From: Prostheceraeus crozeri
Lineage: Eukaryota > Platyhelminthes > Polycladida > Euryleptidae
Direction: 5' to 3'
Assembly: GCA_907163375.1 (NCBI GenBank)
Contig: CAJQUW010006152.1
Span: forward strand, 60,626 to 124,625
DNA length: 64,000 bases
The notes below the pieces were generated by a model. That model was not told the DNA's origin. It did no database searches and worked only from the letters and a program-made list of their open reading frames with translations. Below, in pieces: positions 1 to 11,194 of this stretch (its first letter is position 1; the number at the start of each line of letters is the position of its first letter). The position numbers and the translations under genes are program-made.

Positions 1-956
1 CAGTCCTTGACATATTCAAAAAATTCTCTCCACCACACAATTATCTTTTAGCAAATAGTGTGTAGGCTATATCAATATCCATGCACCTAATTTCCGGGTT
101 AAGAGTTGCAGTTCCCAACTGAATTGCTAGAGGAGTGACAGGAAGTTTAAATCACAGAAGATCAATTTATAAGAATGATTATCGCTACGTTAAAATCAAA
201 ATCTCAAGGAAGTGTGATAAAATTATCTGCCCTTGCTGTAACCAAGGTAGTCCAAGGTAAAGCACAGTAGCCTAATGCGCTTGTAGTACACTACGCATTC
301 GTAAGGCATCTAAAAGTCAGCCACTGGACATTCTTGAAATCAAAGGTCTAATAATGCAGAAAATAAAAGAAGCTGCAAAAGGACATTAAGCGAATGCTTT
401 TTAGTATCTGATATTATCAATCACTTGTAAGATTTTCTGTGTTGATGCAGAAAACCAAAGCTTCGACTTCGACTCACTTTATTATTACAATATTATTATT
501 ACAATTATTGAGATAACCAGTCAATAAAACCTGTCGTAGACCTACATCCTGTTGTTTTTGATTGATAAACCATGGATGATTTATACAGGATAAATTTCAA
601 AGATGAGTTAAAATGACTTTGTGATAAAATCGAGTACATTGAATATATTTCTGACATAGAATTATTGTAAGACCGGGGGAAAATTTCAGATGGACATATT
701 ATGTCAACTACAAAATGCATAATCAATAATCATTCCAATTTATCTCCAACGGGCTCTCTCAAACAGCACACATTCACAATTCCAACGCATCCTGTCCATG
801 TAATGCAGTAGTAACTTTTAATAATAAATGCAAAATTTGCGGCCATTACTCAAGCAAATGTATGTGCAGCAGCCATTTTTGTAGCAATTACGGACATGTT
901 GCCGTCTGTGAAATATAGACATATACCTGACTCAGAGTGGAGCACTTACACCGGCA
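1..956. other. Intergenic, nothing recognised
   Basis: AT-rich sequence without a supportable exon, RNA gene or repeat. The open frames here are short and have no recognisable protein character. Confidence 0.5.
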
Positions 957-1340
957 AATGCAGCGGATTGGTGAGCTTCTGAAAGCTCCTTTAGACAAAT
1001 GGTGCGTAGCGCTTCCAACCGACAAATGTTGCGGATTAGAGAGCCTCCAGAACAGCAGCATTAGACAAGTATAGCATACCGCATTCAACCGACAGATGCA
1101 GTGGCGGATTGAAGCCCCAGAACTGCTCCAGCAACTGCAGTATGCAGACGAATGGAGCGGACGGGTGCCTCCAATCAGAGAATGCAGCTGATTGGAGAAC
1201 TCTAGAACAGCTCCTTTAGACAAATGGATTGGAGCGTCTCCAAGCGAGGAATGCAGTGGATTGGGGAGCTCCAGATCAGCTCCAGTAGACAGATGGATGG
1301 CATAATGGTATAAGCTGTTTGGAGGACCTCCATCCTAGGA
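957..1340. repeat. Degenerate minisatellite, about 70-87 bp unit
   Basis: Five diverged tandem units begin near 957, 1024, 1094, 1181 and 1250, each opening with a form of 'aatgcagtggattgg'. They continue with 'gagctccagaacagctcc', then 'tttagacaaatgg', and end in a 'tccaaccgac/tccaagcgagg' block. Unit length varies from about 67 to 87 bp. The region is more GC-rich than its surroundings. Frames that stay open through it are a by-product of the repeat. Confidence 0.75.
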
Positions 1341-2404
1341 ATGGAATGAAATGACGGAATTGCGACGATGTATTGGACTGACAGTTTTACAATTCAATCA
1401 TAATCGATTTCATTATGAGTTCATACACAACGTTTGAATTTTAGTTTTGATATTTTCTCTCAGTTATGTGTCCATTTTCATACAGTACAGGATAATCCTG
1501 TAATCTCTTTTTCCTTACTTCTTGAGCAAAGGGAGGAGCGCCGCTCCTGCCGCTCCCCCTACCTACGTCCCTGGTACATGTCATGAGACAGAGTACCGCA
1601 TTTCTTCGAATAATAACCGCGGCTACTATTAACAAACTGTACATTTTGGGTGCAGCTACTATTAAAAACTCCCATGATCAGTAATTTGACTGATGCAATG
1701 AAACGAAAATTTTGACTTGAAATTGATTTCCTTGTTCACCTACTGACGACTGGCAAATTATTTGCGTGCATAGAGCTTGATTTTAACACTCATGGCATAG
1801 ATAACTAGAACGGAAATTCAGCGAACTTTGCGGTACACGAGCAGAACTTATTAGGTGGGCAGAAACCTTAGAACTTAGCACAGTTTGAATAGGAGAAATC
1901 GTCCATTCTCAACTTAAAGTCGCTTAAGATTCGACTCCGGCAGTCGTACTTTTCTGGTTTCTTCATAATCGGAAAGTTCAGCGTATTGAGAACAACTTTC
2001 GTCGATAAACCATGTATGTCAGATAACCAAAAGTTACAGCAAATTGACGTCAAACGAATAGATCACCATCTTACCAAGAGGAATTTTTTTCCTTTTGCTT
2101 CAAAGAATTTTGAAAGAAAAGAATTTCAAAGAAGTTTGATTTGTGGGGATTTAATTTGGGCCAATATTTGATTAATTTTTCAAATGAAATTTTTTGTTTT
2201 AATATGAGATTTAATTTTCAGGCAGAAATAAATTACCGGTTCATCTATTTTAAAGTTCGAGTTTAATAATAGACATAAAATGGGCCTCATCCTTTTTTTA
2301 ACATATACAATGTAGCTGGTATATTAGTACACTGTAATGTAGTCCTTTGTGTAACCGTTAGGCCTAATAATGTAGAAATAGGCAAGATACAAGCTCTTAG
2401 TACG
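1341..2404. other. Intergenic with a short dispersed repeat at 1599-1650
   Basis: No gene seen. Around 1599-1650 the minus strand reads like the motif at 2740-2850 (blocks resembling 'ccgcggctattattcgaag' followed by 'aaatacggta'), so these are probably two oppositely oriented pieces of one dispersed repeat. The rest is featureless AT-rich DNA. Confidence 0.4.
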
Positions 2405-2600
2405 TCTCTCACTCACTCATCCCTTTTACGTCCGTGTGGACCAGAAGATACTTGGTTGGACGGTTTCCGCTTGATGATTCTCCTCCACTTCTGGCGATCA
2501 CATACATCAGCATCTTGAGCACCAACACTTTTCAGATCTTCGTCTATCACATTGCGCTAGGTCCTTCTTTGACATCCCACAGATCTCTCGCTAGCAATTT
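2405..2600 (-). pseudogene. LINE ORF2 C-terminal fragment
   Basis: Read on the minus strand, the sequence encodes a stretch ending in DRQKWRRIIKRKPSNQ and then a stop. This resembles the C-terminal 'DR..WR..I' tail of several non-LTR retrotransposon reverse-transcriptase proteins. A short (TGAG)n run follows directly on the minus strand (plus-strand 2405-2419), as expected of a LINE 3' tail. Only the last 60 or so codons are recognisable, so this is a 5'-truncated insertion. The clade cannot be fixed from this piece. Confidence 0.5.
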
Positions 2601-2739
2601 TGATCTCCTTGATTTACTTGACCCAATCTGACTCGCCCTTTTTCTGTACGTATATCTACATGTACATTAAGCTTGTGATATTTAGAAAATGGGTGTGTAT
2701 GTGCAAATGTACGGCATTGCTAAGTTCTCGAGAACCGAA

Positions 2740-2852
2740 TTGCCTCGAATAGTAGCCGCGGCTATTATTCGAGGACGGCTGCGACTACAAATTCACACAG
2801 AGGTGCGGCTACTATTCGAGGGCGGCTATTATTCGAAGAAATACGGTATATC
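2740..2852 (+). repeat. Dispersed repeat with 'cggctattattcgaag' motif
   Basis: The block contains four related copies of a 'gcggctattattcgagg' motif and ends in 'gaagaaatacggtat'. A diverged, inverted relative is at 1599-1650. It is probably the end of a MITE-like element, but no clear target duplication was found. Confidence 0.4.
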
Positions 2853-4020
2853 CGGAAAGGAAGTGAAATTGAAATTTTGTTTGTCAAACCAGCAGGAGTT
2901 TACTAAAACATAATAATATGATAAAAAAATATATAGATAAAAATGAATAAACATAAAACATGATAGTTACTAGAATATGAAATAAAATAAATACTTTTCG
3001 CTGATATTCAGCAGTCATTCGATATAAAAAATGCCACACACGCTATAGATGCCTAAATAATGGAAGACTATAGACTAATGGGAATGAGAGTCAGTTGAAA
3101 GTTGCATATGTGCTGATTCGCATCACAGAATATATTCTGACAGAATCGATTTCTTTATTAATGTTGTAATTGAGATCATTATATAGAAATCAATAGACGC
3201 TGTCATCGCTTCATTTACAAACCTGGTTGTTTGTGAATTGCTTCACCCTTGAAGAACGTTTTGATAAATGATGCCATTGAACTTTCTTCTCAAAGACGAG
3301 TATTCAGATCTAATCTCTTGTCATCGTGTTCTCACCACGTCTTCTGCGTTCAAACCAACATTTCATCGAACTCGCAAACACTTTGAGTTGGCACTTCACA
3401 TTTCCCATTCACACAGCAGTTTTTTACGCTGATTTTTTAGTGTTGGTTGATAACATGACCATGATGATATTTCATACGTTGAAACGTATTATTGTGATTT
3501 GATTGCAACTCACATCAAATAAAAATAAACACTTTCTTATCTTGTCTACATATGATTATTACCACATACCTGCATTATTCGTGCGGTTTATCCAGTGTGC
3601 TCTCACTCCTCAACTGCATACCTTATAAACTTCCCATAACTGCTGTAATGTCAGCAGTGTAAGAGACTGTCAAAAACAAATAAAAACTAATTGAACTTTT
3701 TTTGTTTTACGAATGCTGGCAATTATTTTTGGACATGCGGTAAAGACCTCGCAGGCACGGAGACTGCGCCACTGATCATCAACACTGCCTTTGTTCATCA
3801 ATAGCAGCAGTCGCATGGCATTTTTTTTAAAAAAACGAGATACCTTGACTAAAATTATTCAAAACGATGCATTCAAAACATGTCAAGCCTACTGACATGA
3901 TATTATTTAGCAAAATGAGCAATATCGTGATGTCTTATAGACTGTCTGCGAACTTCCGAATCTTCGCAATTTTATAATGCAATGTAGTATAGCAACCAAA
4001 CAAGTTTTATATTAATTTTT
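2853..4020. other. Intergenic, nothing recognised
   Basis: AT-rich DNA with no exon-like or repeat structure that I can support. Confidence 0.45.
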
Positions 4021-4600
4021 TCAATAGAGATTTGATCGGTGGGACCAAATGTGTGACCAATGTGGGACCAAAGGACGACTTGTTGGTCGGTCGTGCGCTC
4101 CTGCAATCTTTTAGGTTGTGCGTTATTGTGCTCGCATATAGGCCCCTGAGGTCGTGAAAGTGTGGTTTTTGGATTGGTCTGAGTTGTTGTCCTCTACTCT
4201 ATCTGTTTCTTGCGTTGAATTTCGTCCTTTCTGCCTTGTGGGCGTGAAAATTGGGATTTTGTTGATCTCTATTGTGCAATTGGATGAATTTTATTCTCTG
4301 CTCTCATCGTTTCTTTGTCCATCCGCAAGCAAGGCATTCCAGTGTATTGTGCGTCATTCTACGTCATCTCCGCATACTGTGCAAGTGCATCTTCATCTTG
4401 TATTGATTGTTGACTTGCTGACCAGCTGGTATTGTCAGTTGTTGCAAATACAATCAGCTGTTATTGAAACTTCAGCAAGAAGTCTGAAATATCGATTTTT
4501 CTTCACGTGACAGTAGTGTCGTCATAGACCGTGCGTACCAGCATTGTGTCAGCGGCAACTATTCATAGCTGTCTGTGACAAGGTTCACTAAACAAACATA
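4021..4600 (+). other. Probable 5' flank or 5' UTR of the LINE that follows
   Basis: This stretch has a higher G+T content than its surroundings and leads into the LINE ORF1 remains that begin about 4600. A frame stays open at 4154-4510 but its translation looks nothing like a protein. I infer that part of this is LINE 5' UTR; the true 5' border cannot be placed. Confidence 0.3.
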
Positions 4601-4844
4601 CCCTTGCAAACGCCGCCAACGAAGCGATCGACCAGAATTAGTTCCCAGCCGGAAGTCACAATCGATGTATTGAGATCGATGTTTGAAAGTTTCAAGAGCG
4701 ATGTCACTGCCTCTCTTACAGAAAATTGAATCCTTGAAGATGACTGTTTCTTCCCTTGGTTCCCGTGTATGCAGGTTAGAATCAGAGAATATCGAACTGA
4801 TTAAAAAGTGCAACCGAAGTTGTTAGTTGTGACATAGCAAAAAC

Positions 4845-5492
4845 ATGTCAATGATTTTCGATGAATTAAAAGAAAGAGATATAAAGAAAAATAACATCAT
4901 GATTTCAGGTTTGCTAGAGTCAACTAACGGGACTGTTTCGGAACGTGCACAGGATGATTTGCAGAAATGTAGAGACATTTTCCGAACCATTGGCAAGTCT
5001 GAAGCAAATATTCAAACAGTTTCTCGCATTGGACGACCAAGAAGTGATAATAAGCAACTACTCAGGGCTACTCGGACTGATCCGAAGCAGACACTTGAAG
5101 TGCTTCGTGAATCGAAAAGGCTTCGACAATCCCCTTTGTATTCCGGAGTTTACATCAAAGCTGATCTTACACGTTTCGAACGTGAAGTAGATTTTAAATT
5201 GAAGAAGGAGGTTCGTGAAAGGAGAGCAAATGGTGAGGATGTCGTTATTTCTAAAGGAAAAGTGGTCATTCGAAACAACGCTCTTACAAACCCCGAAAAA
5301 TTAAAAGCCCCTAAAGTTTTTCTCACAAACGTGCGGTCGTTGGTTAATAGGTTTGATGAGTTTTGTCTGTCCATTTCCACAATAAATCCTGATCTGATTT
5401 TTGTGACTGAGTCGTGGCTTCACTCTGACATTGAGGACTCAATAATCTTTATCGACGACTACACACTTTTTCGTGTTGAAATCACTTATTAA
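4845..5492 (+). pseudogene. LINE ORF1-like protein running into truncated endonuclease
   Basis: The 215-aa frame has two parts. Residues 1 to about 145 are charged and resemble LINE ORF1 RNA-binding proteins ('NNIMISGLLES', later 'VYIKADLTRFER'). Residues from about 158 match the start of an AP endonuclease ('LTNVRSLVNRFDEF', 'PDLIFVTESWLHSDIEDS'). The catalytic second half of the endonuclease is missing. A coiled-coil-like stretch in another frame just upstream (around 4735-4815) is probably the ORF1 N-terminus displaced by a frameshift. In-frame continuity of ORF1 with ORF2 may itself result from deletion. Confidence 0.7.
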
Positions 5493-6927
5493 CAAAAGAT
5501 GGGACGCTTACAGAGCTAAGAAATGGAATGTTTTCCAACACTACAAAGAAAAGGTAAAAATGGAAATAGAGAAAGATAAGTTGATGTGGGCTAACAAAAG
5601 CCGAGAATCCAACAAACATATATGGAATGTTGTAAATGATGTTCGCAGTAAAAGCAACAAGAGTGGAATGGATAGCCTGATTTACATGATGAGTGGAATT
5701 GACCAAACTGTTATGGCTTTGTCTGGTGAATTTTTCTCCAAATTCAATCAAAACGATGTTCCCCTGGATTTAATCCATGACGCCGACTTTAGTTGGGTGA
5801 TATCAGTGGAGGAAGTATTCTTGAAGCTTACGCATCTGAGTACGAAGAAGTCATCAGGTCCCGATGGAGTCCCTCCGCGACTTTTAAAAGAGGGCGATAA
5901 TTGTCTATGCAAACCACTAGCCATGATATTCAACCGCTCAATTGTTGAGAAAAAGTTTCCATCAGCGTTTAAAATTGGAAGACTATCTCCAGTGCCAAAG
6001 AAATTAAAGCCGGCAATTAAAGACTTCCGACCAATATCTGTGTTATCGGTTATTTCGAAAGTATTCGAGCAACTCATTTTAGATCGTGTTAAAAGAGATC
6101 TTATCTGCTTGTATAGTACTCAACAACACGCTTTTAGTCCTCTTGGTTCAACCACCATCGCTGTGATTAGTATTGTTGATACTATGACATCAAGTCTTGA
6201 TTCTTCGGATGTTTCTGCTGTACATCTGTACTCACTCGATGTATCGAAAGCATTTGATGCTTTAAGCCATAATCGTTTGTTAGATTACCTGAACTCGGCT
6301 GGCTTTAATCATGGTTTTCTGTTATGATTGAAATCTTACCTCAATAATCAAAAAAAGTTTGTTACTTTGTACAATATTTCAGGTCCTCTCTTTGATGTTC
6401 ATTCAGGTATCCCGCAGGAATCAGTGATGGGACCATATCTGTTTGGTTCCTATATGGGCCTTCTCTCATCAAAATGTCTGAACTCGACCTTTGTCATGTG
6501 CGCTGATGATGTCAATGTAATAGAATCCGTAACTTCAAATTTTGTTTCTGGCGTACCCATTTTTGAGTCCGCGATTTCTGACATGGGGTTTTCGATCAAC
6601 TTTTCTGAATGTCCCAAGCTCTGTATAAAAAAGTCTGCTGATCACGATTGTTCGCGTGATATTGATCATGGTGCATCTACTTGTAAATATGTAAAAAGAG
6701 AATCCGTGAATATTTTGGGGTTTGTGATAAATGAGAAACTTGTATGGGACGACCAGATTTTATCAGTGTTGAAACGTGCATCTCAGCGCCTGCATATTTT
6801 AAGAGTACTTAAGAAGACACTTCGTGTTAATGATTTGAAAATTGCATACAAATCTCTAATTTTGTCGTTGTTTATTTACGGATGTAAAATTTACGGTAAA
6901 CTTTATTCAAGGCACATACTTATGTAG
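5473..6927 (+). pseudogene. LINE reverse transcriptase (ORF2), broken
   Basis: The reading frame shows the RT fingers and palm: 'KSSGPDGVPPRLLKE', 'RLSPVPKK', 'DFRPISVLSVISKVFEQLI', 'QHAFSPLGSTTIAV', 'LYSLDVSKAFDALSHNRLL'. After an in-frame TGA at 6325-6327 it continues in the same frame with 'GIPQESVMGPYLF' and 'CADDVNV', ending at a stop at 6925-6927. The active-site YADD is CADD, and the usual PQG is PQE, so the enzyme would be inactive even without the stop. Similar CR1-type proteins carry the endonuclease domain upstream, which is largely deleted here. Confidence 0.85.
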
Positions 6928-7266
6928 AAAGCTTACAAAACCGAGCACACACTTTGATTTGTGGATCTCGTTGTAAATGTACCAATTTTGAAAGTATTGA
7001 GCATATTTTTAGAAGCTACTATCGGTTACTTCAGAAAATGTGAGCGAAATGTTAATCATCCTCTTCATCATTTGGTTCCTGAGAGACTGAGATACAGTGG
7101 TCATTTGTGTTTACCTCACTGCAGAACTGAAAGACGACAACGCACATTCACTCCGTATGGATGTTTACTTGTAAATTTCGAATATCTGTCTCTTGCATAT
7201 AAATGGTATATATTATCTTTGTATTTCAAACGATATGTATGATTTCCAATCTCTTGTGAATAAACG
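6928..7266 (+). pseudogene. LINE ORF2 C-terminal region and 3' UTR
   Basis: A further piece of the same element includes 'HPLHHLVPERLRYSGHLCLP' and 'CRTERRQRTFTPYGCLLVN', the C-terminal block seen in CR1-like LINEs. It lies directly before the ACTT tail. It is separated from the main RT frame by a stop and a frame change. Confidence 0.7.
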
Positions 7267-7290
7267 CCTTACTTACTTACTTACCTACTT

Positions 7291-7760
7291 AAATATTAAT
7301 TAGCCTATTCGATGAATAAGTATATATTCTTAAAATTAGCTGTTGTTTTATTGCTAAGACGCATTGGATAATTATGAATCTTCATGAATCAATTTTGTAC
7401 TTGATGGGCCTTCGGTGACCGACATATGTATTACTATACTTGTGCGTTCATATACCTACAACACTTGCAGCAGATATATCACGCTTCATGCAATAACTGA
7501 TGAGTAATATTTCATGGATATCTATAAATGCAGTTTAGCCTACATTTCAGACTCATTTTGGATATACGCTATGTAAGCTTAAAGTATACACCTCTATCTA
7601 TCATTAAGAGCTGTCGTGTCGTCAATACTGCAAAATTAGCGAAATTTGCGATTTTGGAATGCGGACTTTGAAGATTTTGCGGAAAACCATTGGCCTATAG
7701 GCCTACAGCGCATACACTCATAGTAGTTTTCTGACGGACATATAGGAGACGCACACCATT
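7291..7760. other. Intergenic, nothing recognised
   Basis: AT-rich sequence between the LINE tail and the candidate minus-strand exon. No supportable feature. Confidence 0.45.
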
Positions 7761-7910
7761 CTACAAAGTAGCATATTGAGAGGCTACATCAATTGGAGTT
7801 GCTGCGAAAGTGAGAAAGATTTGACACTTATTCAATAGATTTTCATCAACAGCGAGAATGCATCTATCGGCTACGAAATGCAGATCGGACTTTCCCGCCG
7901 TTGTGCTGAC
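7761..7910 (-). CDS. Candidate terminal exon of an unknown gene
   Basis: On the minus strand a good acceptor (pyrimidine run then TTTTACAG) precedes position 7910. The frame then runs 49 codons to TAG at 7761-7763. The peptide includes 'SDLHFVADRCILAVDENLL' and 'IFLTFAATPIDVASQYATL', which has ordinary globular-protein composition. It is in phase 0 with the candidate donor at 8176. I do not recognise the family. It may be the last exon of a real gene, an exon of a pseudogene or chance; no further upstream exon was found. Confidence 0.25.
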   Translation of the reverse strand, partial: VSTTAGKSDLHFVADRCILAVDENLLNKCQIFLTFAATPIDVASQYATL

Positions 7911-8175
7911 CTGTAAAAGGCAAAAATCGTTCATCGGAATGCACTTTGTTTTTGACTGCTTCATTCCGATGAGTGTGATATCTTTAAGTTAATCTGCGTC
8001 TATAGTAGTTACAGACCTGCGCCCTATTTTCCCCTGGATTGCTCTGTCGTAGTCACATCGTGCCAGAAAGTGCTTGTATGGAACTCACTACATAGCTGAA
8101 TATTTTGATTATTATATCATCACTTACTATTCCAAAAATGTTTTGACGAAATTGCTACTCCATTTTGCAAGTTAC

Positions 8176-8382
8176 TTTCAACGACGAGCGGAAATTTCTC
8201 ATCGGCGCACGACTTTGTTTGACGGATACGATTTCTTTCAATGATTTGACTTCACTTTCATCGGCAATTCGCTTATCGGACAGTCGAAGACTTTTCTGTC
8301 CGTTGAGTGCCATGTAGGACTCCGATTTCGACCGAAATGATAGGACTCCGGGACCAACTCCACATCCCTGATTTAGGGTCAC
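8176..8382 (-). CDS. Candidate internal exon of the same unknown gene
   Basis: A minus-strand frame includes 'KSLRLSDKRIADESEVKSLK' and ends at a possible donor (AAA|GTAACT, last exon base 8176) in phase 0, matching the acceptor before 7910 across a 265-bp intron. The upstream part (about 8290-8382) has a 'ggagtcctac/ggagtcctat' repetitive look that may be a dispersed repeat. The exon start is therefore unknown. No function can be assigned. Confidence 0.2.
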
Positions 8383-9264
8383 TTGGAATTGTCTTTATTA
8401 TGGTTGATGGCACGATCTTAAGCCCATGCAACTGTGGAACAATACATTCTGTGTTCGACAAAGAATTAAGTTTTGGCGACCAGTTTTCCAGTTATGCTTC
8501 TAAAATGCAATGATGTGTGATAGACATCAAAATGTATATTTCTACTGATGCATAATAACAGTAGCCAATAAATACACATTCATAAAATATAAGTCTGAAA
8601 ATCATATCTTTCAGGAGTTTAGTAACGTGAATTTACATTGAAGGCTACTTTTCCATTCATTTTATCCGTAAAGCTATTCGCCGACTCTTATCAAAATAAT
8701 GCGTCTGCAAAATCAAGTCTTTAATGACAAAGATTTATAATTTTTGCTCGCTCACATGACCGTATAATTTTCTATGCCTTTCTTCATTGAGCTGAATATG
8801 TTCGTCCGATTTTTACGTTGTAATTGCCCTTTGAAGTATCAGGACAGTGCAGTCATGACCCGTAACTTTTCTTAACTGCTGGAAATAAATGTTAAGGAAT
8901 TGTTTTACGCGTTTTCCAAACATGATTGTAATTCTGCACTATGTTTGTTTCTTCTTTCATGGGATGCACAAAACACCCGCTCCTTGAACCGAAGTTGATT
9001 CGATGCGGGCACCTTACCCACCGATATTTTGCATGAAATTTGAAGAATGAATGTTGGCCTATATGCGCGTTAGAATTAAACTGACCAACAATTATCCTTA
9101 ATTTCAAGACATGGTTTGCTGACCTAAGGTTTCATTATTGTTTTCGTCTTAGACATTTTATGATTGTATCATTCTTCATTTTTGATTCAGGTAGTCAAAA
9201 ATTCGTCTCTCTTTATTCGCCCTGGTTTACCAACTGTAGAAGCTTTTACGAATTTCTTATCAAT
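8383..9264. other. Intergenic, nothing recognised
   Basis: No gene or repeat that can be supported. Confidence 0.4.
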
Positions 9265-9621
9265 GGCCTTTTTTTGCTTCAAATCGCACTAAAATTGGCA
9301 AAAAGAAAACGATCTTCAACATGAAGATAATAGCACCTATACCCTGAACTCTTGACTGAGATATACTGTGAAATTTCAAGTTCTACTGCACTGTTTAAGT
9401 CGACTAGTTGTTATTCGTGTCTGGTGATCTCATTGAAATAAGATGACACTGTGAAAATTTCATTGATTTTTAGTTCTTGTTCAATGAAATTATAATTAAC
9501 AACAATATAGAATGTGGAAAATCTGTTGCTCTGTCATCTATTGAAAGTGGTTTTATATTTTTGTCAAAAATCGTTTTCTTTTTGCCAAATTAGCTATGAT
9601 TTGACGCAAAGAAAAGGGCCA
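9265..9621. mobile_element. MITE-like foldback element, about 356 bp
   Basis: The two ends are inverted copies of each other over about 48 bp. The inner 21 bp are nearly exact ('aattggcaaaaagaaaacga' at 9293 and its complement at about 9571-9591), and the outer part is less well matched ('ggcc', T-rich run, 'caaatc'). The interior is AT-rich with no coding. No clean target duplication was found, so the superfamily is not assigned. Confidence 0.55.
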
Positions 9622-11190
9622 GTATCATGTAATTCACATGGATCCAGATTGTTCTGTGAGATGAATTATGAGTCAGATTCGGAAATTCGTTGACATTTTG
9701 CAATGCTAATGACCAATGCCATGAATTACTAAATGACCAATGCCAACATACTTCATTTAACATTGATTTTAGAAAACAGGTAAATTATCTTTACCAAGAA
9801 TAAACTGTCAATAATTCAGATTAAGAAATAATTCAAATTTCCAATATGAGAGCAGAAAGTTGTTGAATTCGTTATAACTTCTACAGTAGAAGGAATATTC
9901 AACGTACAAATTTGAAGGCGATGCGTCTGTTTTTGGAGTCGTTGATGGTCTGTTGGAAACGTTAATATGCTCTGTAGACAGAAAACCAGCGAAAAATATG
10001 GCTTGATACCAATCAAATTTGTACAAGCATGATGCTACCTTTTGATCATCAACGATCATCGAGAAATCATCAAATAATCTATCTCTGTGTTGATTTCTAT
10101 GTTCATGAATGATAAGTGTACGAGAAGTCATTGTTGAGAACAGTAGGCGATTGTCTGTTAAGAGTATTATTCAGATTGTGTTGAAAGAATATAGCAATCT
10201 CTAATCTACATGTCATTTGGAGCTGAAAGACTGCTGCGCATAGAAAGTAAGTTTGCCGTTGGATTTCTGTCGAAGGTATTTCTTGATTTTCAGCAGTTAT
10301 GCATCATATACATTTACAGTTCGACATGTACATATACATGCACAAGGCATCGGGACAGGTTGAAATTACGATTAACAAGGTCAAAACCGTCTAACCGAGT
10401 CATTGCCGAGACTTCAATTATTTTGCAATACATATTATGAATAGGTCTATATAACGCTGAATATATGCAAGTTTAAGTTTAGTTACAAGATTGGAAGCAG
10501 GCCTACAGAGTGACGCTGTACTGTATTTATTTTTCTTGATGCATGTGCTTTCACAACATCAACCAATTGTGAGCTATACTTCACGCTTGCTTTTGGAGCA
10601 TGTGCACGTCTTACGATTTTCAACTTGATACTTTCGTTCGAAAAAAACATCTGTCACAAATTATAAGATATGAGGAAGTACGTGAATTTGCAAAACTTCT
10701 TTATAACTAACATAAAATGTTGTGATTTTATATCATGATACCATCGATGAAAAATATAAATAGCGTTCACTTTCTCACTGATCTGATGTTTAATGTAGGT
10801 TTGGTCACTTTTACAATGCGATGATGAAAAATTGTCATCTTTTGAAAGCTGGAAATAAAAATAACTTTTTCTTTGATAAAACAGCAAAGACAGTGGCTTG
10901 TCAAAAAATCTGAAATGAAAACAACTTCCTAGCTATGCGATTATCAGTTGCTAGTTTATGTTTGACCTGTTGTGTTCAAATGTTAACAAAATTTTCCTTG
11001 CATGTAGTAAGTAATTCCCATGACGTCCAGCCTAGGGCTCAAAAACCCATGTTTTCATCAATGTAAAAAGCATCGTATTAGAACTATGCCTAAAGATTTA
11101 GTCTTCAAAGCAGTTAAAACTTTAAGACATTAGGTGACCCTATTGTTTTTGTCCCTTTGACAATACAGCTAATCAACCGATGTTATTGTC
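9622..11190. other. Intergenic, nothing recognised
   Basis: AT-rich; several 60-107-codon open frames exist on both strands but none shows protein-like composition, splice context or family motifs. Confidence 0.45.
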
Positions 11191-11194
11191 CTGG

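Larger units (their letters stand above)
4600..7290 (+). mobile_element. CR1/L2-like LINE, internally deleted and decayed
   Basis: A long non-LTR retrotransposon remnant. In order it holds ORF1 remains (about 4600-5270), the first part of an apurinic endonuclease domain, then abruptly a reverse transcriptase, a C-terminal domain and a tail of ACTT repeats at about 7267-7290. Short 3' tandem tails are typical of the CR1/L2 group. The jump near 5480 from endonuclease to a region well past it shows an internal deletion of several hundred base pairs. Stops and frame changes at several points mean it can no longer move itself. It shares a 'TERRQ..F' C-terminal signature with the LINE piece at 23438-23838. 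Confidence 0.85.

Noticed and set aside
4559-4813. 84-codon minus-strand frame inside the LINE
   Set aside because: It is antisense to LINE ORF1 remains and has no independent support.
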